The position numbers were made by a program, and so were the translations under genes. From Planctomycetota bacterium (lineage in GTDB: Bacteria > Planctomycetota > Planctomycetia > Pirellulales > Lacipirellulaceae), in assembly GCA_024278955.1 (NCBI GenBank), contig JAJRSE010000018.1, forward strand, positions 1-55,698: a stretch of 55,698 nt of DNA. The letters run 5' to 3'. The notes beneath the pieces were generated by a model. That model saw only the letters and a program-made list of their open reading frames with translations, made no database searches and was not told where the DNA came from. Of this stretch, positions 8,162-17,431 are shown one piece after another. The stretch's first letter is position 1, and each line of letters begins with the position of its first letter.

Positions 8162-8429
8162 TAAGTGAATCGTCAGGAATTTTAGTGGTCAAGTCGAGCC
8201 ATGCCTAAGCAATCAAAATGCCCTGAAGGGGCAAAATAGGGCAGCCCAGGACGTGAGTCCTGGGTACCTTGCCTTGTTACCAATGGATGGGACATCCCCG
8301 AATGCGGAGCCCTGAAAGGGCGGCATAGCGAGGCCGTTTGTAAGTCGCCCTTTCAGGGCGAAGGCATGTTCTGCAATTCCTTGCTAGGATTGGCCACTAA
8401 ATTTCCTGAAAAACCATATAAGTGAATCG
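8162..8429. mobile_element. Inverted-repeat element with internal palindromes and flanking direct repeat
   Basis: Terminal inverted repeats TCAGGAATTTTAGTGGTCAA (8173-8192) and its complement with two mismatches (8390-8409) enclose about 200 bp rich in palindromes: 8220-8232, an 8-bp stem with 4-nt loop at 8245-8264, and a 13-bp arm pair CCCTGAAAGGGCG at 8310-8322 and 8346-8358. The 11-bp sequence TAAGTGAATCG flanks it at 8162-8172 and 8419-8429; the right copy is 9 bp away from the terminal repeat. No open frame lies inside. Confidence 0.65.
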
Positions 8430-8430
8430 C

Positions 8431-8465
8431 CTGAACTCGCCTCTTACCTCTCACTCCTCGCCTCT
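8431..8465 (+). repeat. Period-7 pyrimidine array before the start codon at 8472
   Basis: Five heptamers in register (CTGAACT, CGCCTCT, TACCTCT, CACTCCT, CGCCTCT) end 6 nt before the ATG of the HD phosphohydrolase gene. No Shine-Dalgarno is present. Confidence 0.75.
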
Positions 8466-8471
8466 TCTACC

Positions 8472-9803
8472 ATGCCTTCCTTGCGTGAAATACCAGAGAT
8501 CGCAGCGCTGCGTAGCAGCCGGGGGTTGGTGCGTATTCCGCCAGACTTGGATGTGCCGCTGACAGATCGCGCGCAGCGGCTGATCGACACCCCTCAATTT
8601 CGGCGGCTTGCTCGGATTAGCCAATTAGGATTGGTCAGTCTCGTTTATCCGGCTGCCAACCATATGCGGTTCGAGCATTCGTTGGGCGTCTATCGAATCG
8701 CGTTGCTGTTTCTCGACCGGCTTGCGGACGACGCTCGTTTTGTGGCGGAAATTACGTCGCGCGATGCCGAGCGGTTTCTGGCGGCGGCCCTTCTTCATGA
8801 TCTGGGACATTGGCCCTTCTGCCACCCGATTGAGGATATCAGGCTAGAAAAAATGCCCCATCACGAGGAGTTTGCCTCGCGGTTTTTGCATGAGAGTGAG
8901 ATTGCCGAGGTACTGAGAAAAGACTGGGACCTGGAGCCCGAGGAAGTTTTGAACTTGCTGACGGGCAAATCACCGGATCGCCGAACCAGCATTTTGCAGA
9001 GCATGCTTTCGGGGCCCATTGATGTCGATAAAATGGATTATCTGATGCGAGACAGCCTCCATGCGGGGGTGCCTTACGGGCGAAATTTTGATCAGCCGCG
9101 TCTGATTCAGAGTTTGTGCTTGAACGAAGCTGGGGACGGCCTCGCGATTTCCGACAAGGGGAAAACGGCAGCCGAAATGATGGTCTTTGCCCGTTATGTG
9201 ATGTTCAGCGAAGTTTACTGGCATCATGCCGTTAGGTCGGCCACGGCGATGTTGCAGCGAGCGTTTGTGTTGCTGCATGGTGCGTTGGACATCGAGTCGC
9301 TGTTTTGTCTCTCTGACCAACCGATGATTGATGCGATGGTCGAGGCTTCTACCGATGGTCCAGCCCAGGAGTTGCTCGCAGGCCTGTTTGGCCCAACGCG
9401 GCAGCTTTACAAGCGAGTTGCCCAGTATAGCGTGTTTCAGCATAGCGAGCTTTATCAACGGCTCGCCAGGAAACCATACCCTTGGTTGGTTCGATGTGCC
9501 GAAGAGTTTGCAGCGTTAGCTAGCTCGGCTTTGTCCGAGAAAATCGCGGCGCATGAAGTGTTATTTGATGCGCCGCCAATCAAGCTGGAAGTGCAATTCG
9601 AAATGGATGTCCATTTTCCAAAGGAAAAGCGGTATCGGAAATTGGGCGATATTTCGCCGGTAGTCAAAACCTTGGCACGCGAGCAATTTGACGACTACGT
9701 CAAACGAGTGCGCGTGTTTGTGCATCCGCGTGTTGCCGCAAAGGTACGAGGCCTGCCACAGTTGGCCGACTTGATTGCCCAGGCGGCTGCGCAGTGTGAC
9801 TAA
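8472..9803 (+). CDS. HD superfamily phosphohydrolase (SAMHD1/YdhJ-like)
   Basis: A 443-residue HD-domain metal-dependent phosphohydrolase of the COG1078 type, related to dGTPases and SAMHD1. Visible motifs are LIDTPQFRRLARISQLG, the His in MRFEHSLGVY, the HD motif in LLHDLGHWPFCHPIED and the later metal Asp in GPIDVDKMDYLMRDS. Family members hydrolyse nucleotides, often deoxynucleoside triphosphates; the exact substrate is not predictable. The length fits the family. The start codon follows a heptamer array and has no ribosome binding site. It converges with the gene at 9819. Confidence 0.9.
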   Translation: MPSLREIPEIAALRSSRGLVRIPPDLDVPLTDRAQRLIDTPQFRRLARISQLGLVSLVYPAANHMRFEHSLGVYRIALLFLDRLADDARFVAEITSRDAERFLAAALLHDLGHWPFCHPIEDIRLEKMPHHEEFASRFLHESEIAEVLRKDWDLEPEEVLNLLTGKSPDRRTSILQSMLSGPIDVDKMDYLMRDSLHAGVPYGRNFDQPRLIQSLCLNEAGDGLAISDKGKTAAEMMVFARYVMFSEVYWHHAVRSATAMLQRAFVLLHGALDIESLFCLSDQPMIDAMVEASTDGPAQELLAGLFGPTRQLYKRVAQYSVFQHSELYQRLARKPYPWLVRCAEEFAALASSALSEKIAAHEVLFDAPPIKLEVQFEMDVHFPKEKRYRKLGDISPVVKTLAREQFDDYVKRVRVFVHPRVAAKVRGLPQLADLIAQAAAQCD

Positions 9804-9818
9804 TCAAGCCGATTTTGC

Positions 9819-10223
9819 TCAGTCCAGTGCCCCAGCTAATCCTGCGACAAGGTTGTTAGGACACTGAGCCCGACAAGCCGCATGGTATTCAACAAGATGC
9901 TCCTCGATATCCTCGGCAGTCCCAAGCCCTTTTTCTTGGACTATTTGCGACATCGGAGTAACTTCTACCAACTGTTGGTAGAGGAGGCTGGAGAGATCGC
10001 TTTCCGATAGAAAGCCTTCTTCGACAGAAATTTGTCCGAATAATTCCTGTGGCTTGTCAGCTTGAATTCGCAGAACGCTAAAAACCTGTTTGACCGAGAG
10101 TTTCCCGGTTTCAATCGCCAAGGCTCCTAGCTGAGGACGCGAAGCCAACTGGGCCTCGAGCGACTCGATAAACTGATTTCCTGTAATCATACCATGCTTG
10201 ACTAGGTAGAGTCCGAAGTGCAT
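9819..10223 (-). CDS. Small protein with a GspE N-terminal-like fold
   Basis: A 134-residue cytosolic protein I do not recognise with certainty. The repeating pattern LVKHGMITGNQFIESLEAQ, cut short here, and LAIETGKLSVKQVFSVLRIQ resembles the paired helical modules of the type II secretion ATPase N-terminal domain (T2SSE_N/MshEN), in which each unit reads as a short G-x-L/I-containing helix hairpin. Such stand-alone modules occur as c-di-GMP or protein-binding units in other bacteria. Two Cys near the C-terminus (RAQC and HAAC) may be incidental. No Shine-Dalgarno is obvious. No neighbour explains its role. Confidence 0.65.
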   Translation of the reverse strand: MHFGLYLVKHGMITGNQFIESLEAQLASRPQLGALAIETGKLSVKQVFSVLRIQADKPQELFGQISVEEGFLSESDLSSLLYQQLVEVTPMSQIVQEKGLGTAEDIEEHLVEYHAACRAQCPNNLVAGLAGALD

Positions 10224-10837
10224 AGCTGCCCCTTTCTTTGATACATTTCCCTTGAATAGTTATTCGCCGCCTTACTCTTTGGATAGACTTGCACAACAAG
10301 TGCGATGTTGCCTGTTCAATGTTGAAGTATCTAAGTAAAGGTAGGTTAGCAATATCACGTCGAGAGTGACTCCGAGTCCGTTCTAAGGTCTGTATTTGTC
10401 AGAAAGGTAGTACATCTGATAGAGGTGTTAAAAACGGAACAACTGCTGCCCATCGGAAGCAAGCGTAATCGTTGGAATGGCATGAGCCTGTTTCGTGCCC
10501 CAATTTCTGTAATTTGCTCCGCTCAAAGTCTTCCATAGCAAAGAGGTGTGTTTACCCACACACCCGATCAAATTTTCTAACGGTTATACGGACGTGGAGT
10601 TTCTTGTCGCTCCAATTTCGGCAACCGTTTCAAAGCGTATCGAATGATAAACTGGAGGACCTGGGGGCAGTCTGCCGATGAATCATTCTGGACAGGGTTG
10701 ACGCTTATGTCCGACTCGCATGGGACGCGAGCCTTCGATACTCCCCCAGAGAAAATGCCAAGCAGCTGAGGCTTTGCAGAGACTCACTCCCCGCTAAGGT
10801 AGCCAGACAATCGCCTTGAATTGTCTGGCTCTCAACT
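10224..10837. other. 614-bp intergenic region with a hairpin at its right end
   Basis: It lies between divergently placed genes and presumably contains both promoters. I find no gene or known RNA motif. A perfect 10-bp stem with 10-nt loop (10801-10810 with 10821-10830, AGCCAGACAA arms) ends 7 nt before the ATG at 10838 and could act as a terminator-like or translation-controlling hairpin. A weaker GGTGTG/CACACC stem lies at 10545-10564. Confidence 0.45.
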
Positions 10838-11500
10838 ATGACATCCAGCTCCCCACATTTCTTGCTCTTTTCAGAGGCAAGTCGTGAACAAAAATCTGCC
10901 CAGACTTGGCGATTTGTAATTCATAATGTCGAAACTCAACGCCGGTTTAGCGCGACCGATACCGAGCCCACCGATTGCGGCGAGCGGCTTGAGTTGCTGG
11001 CCGTGGTTCGCGGGCTCGAAGCACTTGATGGACCGGCTCGTGTCACGCTGGTGACCAAAAGCCGCTACGTAAGTCGAGGCATCAAGTCGGGCCTGGCCGA
11101 GTGGCGGAATAACGATTGGAGCTGGGAACGCTTTGGGCGGATCGTGCCGGTTCGCGATCATGACCTTTGGCAGCGAGTCGATCGAGCCTTGCGATTCCAT
11201 CAGGTGAGCTGTCAGGCTTGGCAATTTGATGAAGTGTCTGACGAGCAGGACGATTCAAATACGATCCAAGAATTGTCGGCACCAGCTGACGAGCCACGTG
11301 TTCGGCGTCGGGTCCGCCGAAGTCGGCGCATTACCGAGCCTTTGCCTACTCGCCAACCAGCAGCTCGCGTAGAGAGTTCGCAGGAGAAAAGTGGGCTGCT
11401 CGACCGTGTTCGGAACAAAGTGAACCGGGCTGGGAAACTCCCCAGGGCCCTCAAAGCAATGGCTCGTCCCATGGGCCAAGCCCTTGGAGCCCCGGCATAA
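10838..11500 (+). CDS. RNase H-like protein with altered catalytic residues
   Basis: A 220-residue protein whose first 130 residues match the RNase HI fold. LLFSEAS corresponds to the first beta strand (usual Asp replaced by Glu13), RLELLAVVRGLEAL retains the catalytic Glu52, and VTLVTKSRYVSRGI matches the second Asp strand, but Asp is replaced by Lys74. The fourth Asp region is not recognisable. It probably cannot cleave RNA-DNA hybrids in the usual way. Residues 140-220 form a basic, low-complexity tail rich in Arg and Lys, suggesting nucleic-acid binding. A 10-bp hairpin sits just before the start codon, and no Shine-Dalgarno is visible. Confidence 0.75.
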   Translation: MTSSSPHFLLFSEASREQKSAQTWRFVIHNVETQRRFSATDTEPTDCGERLELLAVVRGLEALDGPARVTLVTKSRYVSRGIKSGLAEWRNNDWSWERFGRIVPVRDHDLWQRVDRALRFHQVSCQAWQFDEVSDEQDDSNTIQELSAPADEPRVRRRVRRSRRITEPLPTRQPAARVESSQEKSGLLDRVRNKVNRAGKLPRALKAMARPMGQALGAPA

Positions 11501-11659
11501 TCGCTGCCTTCTCCCCCATGGGAGTCGCGTCTCGGTACTCCGAGAAATTCAATTATTTGCGAGCAAGTAGGCAGCTTCGGGAACCGACCCTAGTTGAGGA
11601 ACCGGTTTTCTTGCCGCATTGCGAGCTTTTTTCAAGTAAAACAGAGATAAATATAAAGG

Positions 11660-13888
11660 ATGGCGCCCGTGCGATCTCAGGTTGATGTGAATGCCATTGC
11701 TCCCGTAATTCATGGTTACCATGAGAACCCGTTTGAGGTCCTCGGGCCACATGAGATCGTGGAGAATGGCCGTCGAGCTTTGGCCGTGCGAGCGTTTTTG
11801 CCCGAGTCGCAACAGGTTTGGCTCGTCGACTCGAAACATGGGTTGTCGCAGCCGATGCGTCGGATCCACCCGATGGGGCTTTTTGAAGCAATTTGCGACA
11901 CGAAGATCCATGACCACGATGAAGGACCTTCTTACAAGTTTCGCGCAGTTAATCAGGCAGGGCAACAGACCACGATGCACGACCCCTACGCTTTCCCCCC
12001 GCTCCTAAGCGATTACGATTTGCACCTCTTGGGCGAAGGATGCCATTGGAAAAGCTACGAGAAGCTGGGGGCGCATCCGCGCGAAGTGAACGGAGTGCAG
12101 GGAGTTAATTTTGCGGTATGGGCGCCGAATGCTGAGAGCGTCGGTATCGTAGGCGATTTTAACAGCTGGGATCGCCGACCCCATGCGATGCGTAAACATA
12201 CCCCCAGCGGCATTTGGGAGTTGTTTATCCCTGAGCTGCCAGTTGGCGCGTTGTACAAGTTTTCGGTGAAAGGCCCGACGGGACACGTCATCGAAAAGTG
12301 CGACCCCTACGGTTTTGCCGCCGAGGTGCCGCCGCTGACGGCAAACATTGTTACCGATCTCAACCAGTACCAATGGGCCGACGAGCAGTGGATGGCCAAT
12401 CGCGAGAAACACAACGGCTTAGACGCCCCCGTTTCGATTTACGAAGTTCATCTAGGAAGTTGGCGCTACAACCACGACGGCGAGGGGCATTGGCTCAATT
12501 ATCGAGACCTGGCACATCAATTGGTCGCGTATTGCCAAGAACTTGGCTTTACACACTTAGAGCTTATGCCGGTTTGCGAGCATCCGTTCACCGGAAGCTG
12601 GGGCTATCAGACGGTCGGCTATTACGCAGCGACGAGCCGCTATGGCTCGCCAGACGATTTTCAGTATTTTGTCGACTATTGCCACCAGAACAACATTGGC
12701 GTGCTCATCGATTGGGTTCCAGCACATTTCCCCAAAGATAGCCACGGGCTCGACCAGTTCGACGGGACCGCGCTCTACGAACATGCCGACCCCCGTCAGG
12801 GTGAGCATCCCGATTGGGGCACGAAGATTTTTAACTATGGTCGGAACGAGGTGCGGAATTTCCTGACCTCGAACGCGCTCTTTTGGCTCGATCACTACCA
12901 CATCGATGGTCTACGAGTTGATGCGGTCGCTTCGATGCTCTATCTCGACTACAGCCGAGAAGAGGGCGATTGGGTGCCCAACAAGTTTGGCGGACGCGAG
13001 AATCTCGAAGCGATTTCGTTTCTTAAAGAGTTCAACGAGCAAGTCCATCAACATTACCCCGGCACGATGACCGTTGCCGAGGAATCGACCGCTTGGGGCG
13101 GCGTTTCGCGACCGACTTATGTCGGGGGGCTCGGTTTTAGCTTCAAGTGGAACATGGGCTGGATGAACGATACGCTTCGCTACATGCAGCACGATCCGAT
13201 TCACCGAGGCTATCACCACGATGAACTGACGTTTTCGCTCATCTATGCGTTTACCGAAAATTTCATGCTGCCCTTTTCGCACGACGAGGTCGTTCACGGC
13301 AAAGGCTCACTACTCGATCAGATGCCCGGCGACCAGTGGCAGCGTTTTGCGAACTTACGATTGCTGTACGGTTACCAATGGACACACCCGGGCAAGAAGG
13401 TGCTGTTCATGGGCGGCGAGATCGCCCAATGGAACGAATGGGATTGCAATAGCGAACTCCAGTGGGACCTGCTCCAGTGGGAGACTCACCAGGGCATGCA
13501 AAAGCTGGTTGGCGATTTGAACCGAGTTTACCGCGAGCAGCCTGCCTTGCACCAAGTCGAGTTCGAGCAACAGGGATTTGAATGGATCGATAGCCATAAT
13601 CACAACGACAGTGTGTTGGCCTATGTCCGCCGAGCCGAAGACCCTGCCGATTTTGTTGTCGTGGTCTGTAATTTCACACCGATTGTGCGAGAGAACTACC
13701 GGATCGGCGTGCCTGAAGAGGGCTGGTACGAGGAAATCCTTAACACCGATTCAACCTACTATGGCGGAAGCAACATTGGAAACGCTTCCGGGGCAAACGC
13801 CGAAGCCTTCGAAAGCCATGGTCGAGAACATTCGATCGAAGTAACGCTTCCGCCGCTGTCGGTGGTGATGTTTAAGCCGAAGCGTTAG
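11660..13888 (+). CDS. glgB: 1,4-alpha-glucan branching enzyme
   Basis: A 742-residue GlgB. It cuts alpha-1,4 glucan chains and re-attaches them by alpha-1,6 bonds in glycogen synthesis. Domains in order: an N-terminal CBM48-like module starting [14 protein letters not shown], a second CBM48 ([20 protein letters not shown], about residues 150-240), a GH13 barrel, and a C-terminal beta domain. The nucleophile is Asp421 in GLRVDAV and the acid/base is Glu474 in VAEEST; the 53-residue spacing equals that in E. coli Glg[13 protein letters not shown] carries the third acidic residue. It stands alone, with no other glycogen gene in the window. Confidence 0.97.
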   Translation: MAPVRSQVDVNAIAPVIHGYHENPFEVLGPHEIVENGRRALAVRAFLPESQQVWLVDSKHGLSQPMRRIHPMGLFEAICDTKIHDHDEGPSYKFRAVNQAGQQTTMHDPYAFPPLLSDYDLHLLGEGCHWKSYEKLGAHPREVNGVQGVNFAVWAPNAESVGIVGDFNSWDRRPHAMRKHTPSGIWELFIPELPVGALYKFSVKGPTGHVIEKCDPYGFAAEVPPLTANIVTDLNQYQWADEQWMANREKHNGLDAPVSIYEVHLGSWRYNHDGEGHWLNYRDLAHQLVAYCQELGFTHLELMPVCEHPFTGSWGYQTVGYYAATSRYGSPDDFQYFVDYCHQNNIGVLIDWVPAHFPKDSHGLDQFDGTALYEHADPRQGEHPDWGTKIFNYGRNEVRNFLTSNALFWLDHYHIDGLRVDAVASMLYLDYSREEGDWVPNKFGGRENLEAISFLKEFNEQVHQHYPGTMTVAEESTAWGGVSRPTYVGGLGFSFKWNMGWMNDTLRYMQHDPIHRGYHHDELTFSLIYAFTENFMLPFSHDEVVHGKGSLLDQMPGDQWQRFANLRLLYGYQWTHPGKKVLFMGGEIAQWNEWDCNSELQWDLLQWETHQGMQKLVGDLNRVYREQPALHQVEFEQQGFEWIDSHNHNDSVLAYVRRAEDPADFVVVVCNFTPIVRENYRIGVPEEGWYEEILNTDSTYYGGSNIGNASGANAEAFESHGREHSIEVTLPPLSVVMFKPKR

Positions 13889-13909
13889 TAGCTTCTTACC
13901 GCTTGAAGT

Positions 13910-14131
13910 TTAGGCTTGCCGCCGGGATTTTTTGACGGCGTCCAAAATGTCTGTCGTGAAAGCCTTTGTTTTTATTCCGGGGATATCAAAAGGTGACTTC
14001 GTTTTGCCTTTTTTCGACGTGAGAGAAAAAGCAGTGCCATCTCGGCGGCGAATTTCAACTTCCTCTTTCTGGGCAATGATGAGCAATTTCGAGAGGTTCT
14101 GCCGAGCTTCTGAGTAAGTGAAAACTTGCAT
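13910..14131 (-). CDS. Phd/YefM-like antitoxin of a VapBC-type pair
   Basis: A 73-residue protein starting MQVFTYSEARQNLSKLL, the typical N-terminal DNA-binding opening of Phd/YefM-family antitoxins, with a basic, probably unfolded C-terminal half for toxin binding. The ATG at 14131 is 2 nt after the toxin stop (TAACGATG), with GGAG 11 nt upstream; a GTG at 14143 overlapping the toxin gene is an alternative. It would repress the pair and neutralise the PIN toxin. The order is toxin first, antitoxin second, the reverse of most VapBC loci. Confidence 0.8.
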   Translation of the reverse strand: MQVFTYSEARQNLSKLLIIAQKEEVEIRRRDGTAFSLTSKKGKTKSPFDIPGIKTKAFTTDILDAVKKSRRQA

Positions 14132-14133
14132 CG

Positions 14134-14529
14134 TTATTGGCACTCCACGATATCGATATTGAGATCGTACGCAACTTTCTTGAGAGGCTTATCTAGCGTC
14201 ATGAGCGGACAAGATAAAGCCATGGCACACTGTAGAAAATAGGCATCGTACGCATAGAGGTTGTACTCAACTGCTACGCTCAATGCTTGCTGGATATCGA
14301 CTGGAACTAACCTTACCGGAATTGTACTTGCTGCATCGAATGTTTGCGCTGCCTGGGCACGCGTAAGTTGCTTTCGTTTGACCATCGCAGTGATGGCATT
14401 GCCGATTTCATAGGGCACAATCTCAGGCGCGACCGCCTCTGCTTCTATGGTACGTAGGACAATACTCCTCTTGGCAGGCTCATCGAGAACAACCGCCAAA
14501 AAGATATTTGTGTCGAAGACGATTTGCAT
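14134..14529 (-). CDS. PIN-domain toxin (VapC-like ribonuclease)
   Basis: A 131-residue PIN-domain protein. The four acidic positions of the metal site are present: Asp6 in VFDTNIF, Glu41 in VPYEIGNA, Asp95 in YAYDAYFL and Asp113 in TLDKPL. VapC toxins cleave tRNA or rRNA at specific sites and stop translation. Translationally coupled to the downstream antitoxin. No obvious damage is seen, so the pair appears intact. The target cannot be predicted. Confidence 0.88.
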   Translation of the reverse strand: MQIVFDTNIFLAVVLDEPAKRSIVLRTIEAEAVAPEIVPYEIGNAITAMVKRKQLTRAQAAQTFDAASTIPVRLVPVDIQQALSVAVEYNLYAYDAYFLQCAMALSCPLMTLDKPLKKVAYDLNIDIVECQ

Positions 14530-14602
14530 TCAGACAATTGTACAACACCCATGGGGGCGTTGTCAAGAAATCATCGCATCTGAATGGAAGTTAGACGTCG
14601 AT

Positions 14603-17017
14603 CTACTGGTCTTCATCGGGATTGAAATACTCTTCCATTGCCGAGAGGTCGAGGCCCACACGTTCGGTTAGCTGGCTCAACAGCTCTTGCTGGGCACGTA
14701 GGCGTCGGGTTCGCATCATGATTTGGCCGCCGAACCAGTCGTTGGCTTCGACAAGAAATTGGGCGTGAAGCTCTTCCGCCGTTTTCTCGCGGCTGTTGAG
14801 GCGGAGGATGTAGGCTCTCGAGTGATCGTGGCTCAAGACGGCAGTCACTTGATCGTCCTCAAGGTCGAATGCCGCTTTCATGAATTCTGGACCAATGGAC
14901 ACGAGTGGCGGCGCCTCGCCGAGCCTAGCACCTCGCTGCATTTCGGCAGGTGTGGTTCCGAAAGTGAGCCAGCTGAAAAGGTCGGTCGTTTCCACACGCA
15001 TTTGCTTATCAGCAAAGAATCCGGCAAGTACCTCGCCTGACTCTTGCGCCTGCTCAGATAATTCTTCGGCACGCTTGAGGGCAAGTTTGGCTGCTTCCTG
15101 CTGCTTCCAGGCAGAAACTACGCGGTCCTTGACTTCTTCTAGCGGAGGAATCCGGCTCTCGTGGTCCTCGACTTTGATCACCAGATACCAGTCGCCTGCC
15201 AGATCTTGGGCAAGGAAAGGCTCGTAGAGTTCGAGCTCAAAAAAAGCTGCGTTGCCAACCGACTGGCTTCGTGTTTGGGCATCGGCAGCTTTGCCGACAA
15301 TGGTCTCAGACATTTCTAGCGGAGACAGCAGAGCAAGCTCCTCGTGGACAAGTCCCAATTCGGCAGCCGTCTCGCCAAGATTAGTCAGCTTGGCTGGCGG
15401 GGCAGGGACATCGGCGTTTTGGCTCTTCGCCTCGATCAGCTCGCCACCATACTTGTTGTATTGCGATTGAAGTGCGGCATAGGCACGCCCCATGACGCGG
15501 TCAAGCTCTACGACCGCCTTGTCGGTGGCCAGGCTGCGGCGAATCTGGTCGCTGACTTCTTCCAGAGGCGCGTAATTTACGGGTTCTTCAGTTTCCTCGT
15601 CCGACTCGGTGTCTAACTCGGTGTCCGATTTAGCGTCCGACTCGGATTCTGGAGACTCTTCGGAAGCAGGCTCCTCGGTGTCAGATTCGGATTCCTCAAT
15701 GTCGGATTCAGAGTCTGGCTCAGATTCTTCGGCAGACTCCGGTTCGGCACTTTCTTCGGCAGGAGCCTCCTCTGTGCCTTCCTTAAGCGAGGCAAGACGG
15801 AACGGACTCAACACACGCGAGTCGCTCGATTCGTCGCCTGAGGGCTCTTCTGCGGGGCTAGATTCCTCGGTCGACGCCTCGGTGGCTTCTTCGGCGGGCC
15901 CTTCCGACGGGCTGCTCTGGGGCTCGTCCTCAGGCTTCTCCTCTGAGGCAGGTTCCTCCGTCGCGGGCTCTTCCGCGGATTCAGGTTCCGCGGATTCAGG
16001 TTCTGTGGCAGGCTCTTCCTCGATCGGCGTGTCGTTGGAGAAAAGACTTGCTCCGGCGTCGGATTCAACAAACTGGGTGCGTTTATTCCGCTCGTAGTAG
16101 TCGGCGATTTCTTCGTCGGTGACCGTGTCGAGAAGTTTTTCGGTCCAGCTATCAAGGTTGCCCTGGAGGTATTGCAGGCGAACTCGCGGGGGCTCGCGGA
16201 ATCCTGGATCAGGAGAGTCGAGCCTCACGCCGGCAACCATCTGAGGAATTCCGGCAACTTGTTCTTTGAAGTTTTCGTAAATTTCTTGCAAATCGGCGTC
16301 GGTCGGTTCAGGCACCTCGGCAAGGAAATTTTCGGTAGGCAGGGTTGCTGATTCGAGGGCGATACGATGGTTGATTCGCTGCCAATCTTGCCATCGCTGC
16401 TCGGGCAGCACGCTTTCGGTCGACGAATAGTAGCTTTTCATGTAGTAGTTGCCCAGCAGCAATTCGCGCAGGCCAGAAAAAAGCTGTTTGGAAGCTAAAG
16501 CAGGGTCTGTTCGGCTTACCGCTTGCAGAATTTGCGAGACTTGATCGTCAGTGACTTTCCGAAGACCCCACTCGCGTATGTAGTGGTTGATGATCTCGTT
16601 GCTAACGGTCATGCCGGCATCGGCGGCTAGGTTTGCGAGAATCCGAGTCGTTACGGCGCCTACCATCACTCGGCGAGAATCTCTTTGTTGGCCTTGAAGA
16701 ATGAAGTTTGGAACCGTGGGATCGAGGGGAGTTCCTCCTTCGTCGATGACGTTACGAGCACCTTGCTGGACCAAACCTTCAAGAAAATTACTGATCATGT
16801 AGCGCCGTTGGCGGAGGATATCCAGCTCGCGGGAGGTGAGCGAGCCGCCGTCCCACGTGGCAATCGTCGCGGTGGGCGAGCCTTGGCCGCCATTGGACGA
16901 CTTTTGAAGCCAGCTCATCAGCGGGTCGGCGATCACAAAAACGAACATCGCGACGCCTATCGCGATGGCGATTAAAAGTTTTTCGTGTTTTCGGAAAATG
17001 CCAAAAGAACTTGCCAT
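14603..17017 (-). CDS. Membrane-anchored SurA/PpiD-like foldase with a large acidic insert
   Basis: An 804-residue protein. The N-terminus (FRKHEKLLIAIAIGVAMFVFVIADPL) is a single membrane anchor; the following helical region through about residue 300 resembles the SurA/PpiD chaperone domain, as does the C-terminal helical part (about 490-800). Residues about 325-485 are an insert made almost only of Glu, Ser, Pro, Asp, Ala and Thr. I see no well-conserved parvulin active site, so it may be a chaperone rather than an isomerase. The ATG at 17017 has AGGAAG 5 nt upstream; an in-frame TTG precedes it. It likely helps proteins fold on the outer side of the inner membrane. Confidence 0.72.
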   Translation of the reverse strand: MASSFGIFRKHEKLLIAIAIGVAMFVFVIADPLMSWLQKSSNGGQGSPTATIATWDGGSLTSRELDILRQRRYMISNFLEGLVQQGARNVIDEGGTPLDPTVPNFILQGQQRDSRRVMVGAVTTRILANLAADAGMTVSNEIINHYIREWGLRKVTDDQVSQILQAVSRTDPALASKQLFSGLRELLLGNYYMKSYYSSTESVLPEQRWQDWQRINHRIALESATLPTENFLAEVPEPTDADLQEIYENFKEQVAGIPQMVAGVRLDSPDPGFREPPRVRLQYLQGNLDSWTEKLLDTVTDEEIADYYERNKRTQFVESDAGASLFSNDTPIEEEPATEPESAEPESAEEPATEEPASEEKPEDEPQSSPSEGPAEEATEASTEESSPAEEPSGDESSDSRVLSPFRLASLKEGTEEAPAEESAEPESAEESEPDSESDIEESESDTEEPASEESPESESDAKSDTELDTESDEETEEPVNYAPLEEVSDQIRRSLATDKAVVELDRVMGRAYAALQSQYNKYGGELIEAKSQNADVPAPPAKLTNLGETAAELGLVHEELALLSPLEMSETIVGKAADAQTRSQSVGNAAFFELELYEPFLAQDLAGDWYLVIKVEDHESRIPPLEEVKDRVVSAWKQQEAAKLALKRAEELSEQAQESGEVLAGFFADKQMRVETTDLFSWLTFGTTPAEMQRGARLGEAPPLVSIGPEFMKAAFDLEDDQVTAVLSHDHSRAYILRLNSREKTAEELHAQFLVEANDWFGGQIMMRTRRLRAQQELLSQLTERVGLDLSAMEEYFNPDEDQ

Positions 17018-17431
17018 CAAAGCTTCCTAAGCGGTTTGGGCCGGCAACGGGGCACTTGACAGCCCTGCCGGTACAAAAGTAATGATTGACGACTGTAAAT
17101 CGTTGGTACGGAAGCCCGTGATTCTATGGCAGATCGACGTAAATGCAATCCCAATCGGCAGTGTGGGCGATTAGTGGGGGCAAGTCGTGGCCAGGAATCT
17201 CGGTCTTTGGGCCTCCAAACAGGAGGCTTTGGGTTTCCCCGCAGGGGGCTTCCGGCAAAAGTAGTGGCTCGGAATGTAGCGGAGACTTGAGCTTCAAGGC
17301 TCATGCGGATTGGCCGGATGAGGTGGGCCAGTCAAGCTTTGCTCACGCAAGGGCCGCTTAGAAGCGGATAAATGACTTCACACAGCAAATTCAGGGGCAA
17401 GACGGTTCGTCGAGTTGAGACTGGTAACACT
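17018..17431. other. Divergent intergenic region between the foldase and topA
   Basis: About 414 bp. A hairpin-capable sequence CCGGCA (17041-17046) with TGCCGG (17066-17071), with an inner GGGC/GCCC pair, lies 24 bp upstream of the foldase start. Both promoters should lie here, but I see no convincing pair of hexamers. No small gene is supported. Confidence 0.4.

Noticed and set aside
10472..10681. 69-residue open frame in the 10.2-10.8 kb gap
   Set aside because: No ribosome site and no recognisable sequence pattern.
15609..16097. Ser/Gly/Asp-rich plus-strand open frame
   Set aside because: Shadow of the acidic low-complexity insert of the foldase gene on the other strand.
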